Assembly (NCBI RefSeq): GCF_000270285.1
Contig: NC_015738.1
Location: 310,001-374,000, forward strand
Source of the DNA: Eggerthella sp. YY7918
GTDB lineage: Bacteria > Actinomycetota > Coriobacteriia > Coriobacteriales > Eggerthellaceae
Direction: 5' to 3'
DNA length: 64,000 nucleotides
This document shows, one piece after another, positions 63,801 through 64,000 of this stretch. The notes beneath the pieces are model-generated. The model had not been told where the DNA came from. It worked only from the letters and a program-made list of their open reading frames with translations, and searched no databases. Positions within the stretch are counted from its first letter, which is position 1, and each line of letters starts with the position of its first letter. The position numbers and the translations under genes are program-made.

Positions 63801-64000
63801 GTGAAGATACGCGTTGATCGGTGCGAAATCATGCGATCCTTTGGTTTCACGACTGAAGAGGGCGCTGTCAGAATGGAAGAGTGGCTGCGCGCTCCGCAGG
63901 ATGAAGTGCACGGCTGTCTTCTTGATAGGCTGGTTGAAGCGGTGGAGCGGGGCGAGGAGTTCACCGCAACGGGATCAATTGTGCTTCCTGACGGCGCTGA
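60819..64000 (+). CDS. PAS-GGDEF-EAL multi-sensor c-di-GMP phosphodiesterase (partial, runs off the right edge)
   Basis: At least 1060 residues from ATG 60819. An N-terminal PAS domain (1-85) has a Cys motif (CFRVLRGFNAPCEDCP). The GGDEF domain (about 110-260) is degenerate: LGDDF at 188-192. The EAL domain (about 270-520) is intact: EAL at 310-312, and DDFGSGYSSL at 431. At least three further PAS-type domains follow (near 560-670, 720-830, 850-960), and the frame is still open at base 64000. It should degrade c-di-GMP, with the GGDEF half possibly binding GTP as regulator. No transmembrane segment is seen, so it is cytosolic. Placing sensors after the catalytic domain is unusual. The upstream ribosome site GGGGTGA is weak. 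Confidence 0.93.
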   Translation, partial: MASMIERAETSAYVIDRDYRIVYSNETSKSEFPGIFDGATCFRVLRGFNAPCEDCPLRLVSGGKTLIYNQVTESWVEIEVSDIEWPGAGPCHIFLCRKVAGPEIEAPRQEERDVLTGLRSRLSFLHAAADVLAAHPDQRYCLMVIDIEHFKLFNELYGEEEGDRFLREVGELLSQTEIECGGVAGYLLGDDFCMVLPRDEAVIEHIQDELTKKARRYGKGVGFLPSFGLYAIDDLSLPVSTMHDRALLALASIKGNYAQRACWYDDEMMREMEDDHALLLGVQRALENGEIMFYAQPKCSMASGKIVGLEALVRWIHPERGVIPPSEFVPMLERNGLITTLDLYVWEQVCRALKEWIGKGHIGIPISVNVSRRDMYAIDVVDTFVYLTNKYDLDPALLEVEITESAFVEDYEKISTIVDRLREAGFTVLMDDFGSGYSSLGMLKDVNVDILKLDIKLLDLSDRSGKGRRILESTISMARLLDLRLVAEGVETEDQRDFLLKAGCLYAQGYYFYRPQSREQIEELLLNQENVDLRGIQVNPIGRLQVRQLLNDSVLSDTMMDDILGPIAFYDMYDGRVEVASANDQYCRLMGMDLIEVQEQRTDIAELVYEADRDDFYQALEQAFCNAPEGAAANVRRMRKDGETVVVHVRLFFLRERDGHRLFYGSVSDVTDQLSKARLLESSQRALAAVVEVSSHDPSFMSLDEENRRAAAVIFAQMTPGGMIGGYCEEGFPLYFANAEMVKLLGYDSYEEFVEGIGGLVGNTIHPDDQESVARDIGPEYYAGLEYTTTYRMPKKDGTWFWTLDKGRVVEAEDGRLAIVSACTDITDVMSAQQRLAERNKLLLSQNKELAFLNEDMPGGYHRCLYSPGFDFLYMSDRFLDLVGYTREEIQELFDDKFANMVHPDDQALVAECVNQLKKERGSTVISLEYRMKTKNGYMWVVDQSRYLEYEGRAFLQGVVVDITETVELRNAIRALADHSKCSIAVLSWSDRDQVKIRVDRCEIMRSFGFTTEEGAVRMEEWLRAPQDEVHGCLLDRLVEAVERGEEFTATGSIVLPDGA

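Overview
The window (GC-rich, compact, no tRNA, rRNA or CRISPR seen) looks like a chromosomal segment of an anaerobic actinobacterium of the Coriobacteriia, most likely family Eggerthellaceae. The clues are two exported Tat/lipobox flavoprotein reductases of the fumarate-reductase type, two membrane-anchored LuxR-type regulators next to them, CaiB/BaiF-type CoA transferases paired with MFS carriers, and a BaiCD-like NADH:flavin oxidoreductase. I cannot name a genus. A perfect 16-bp parS-like palindrome (26792-26807) suggests the segment lies in the origin domain.

Layout. 73-5053: fabH (minus strand) with a FabT-like palindrome over its start site, then three cell-envelope genes: a membrane/TPR protein, a VanW-like protein and a PRC-barrel protein with an acidic tail. 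5221-26714: two tandem giant surface proteins of about 3500 residues each. They share GLUG-like repeats, a Listeria/Bacteroides-type repeat, an array of 12 DUF11-type modules in alternating A/B order, and a C-terminal anchor. Both carry an uninterrupted G9 tract near codon 97, where gain or loss of one G brings in a stop codon almost at once. This is the signature of a phase-variable contingency locus.

26837-42048: a class I glutamine amidotransferase, then a CoA-thioester catabolic or respiratory cluster. It holds two CoA-transferase/MFS pairs, a BaiCD-like oxidoreductase, a crotonase, an acyl-CoA ligase fused to a metallo-beta-lactamase domain, an acyl-CoA dehydrogenase and a DinB/maleylpyruvate-isomerase-like protein. 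An orphan Hsp70 substrate-binding domain lies inside on the opposite strand. Each of the four CoA-transferase and MFS genes has a close match to a -24/-12 promoter, and the genes for sigma-54 (RpoN) and an enhancer-binding activator follow at 42788-46262. I read 27791-46262 as one sigma-54-controlled acyl-CoA system. It resembles cai and bai clusters in parts list, but its substrate is unknown.

46266-64000: a two-component system, type III pantothenate kinase (coaX), two sets of exported flavoprotein reductase plus membrane LuxR regulator that share a GGGTGATTTT motif, a C1/formate group (fhs, focA) with a queD-like gene between them, a sodium-coupled NSS transporter, and a multi-PAS c-di-GMP phosphodiesterase that runs off the right edge.
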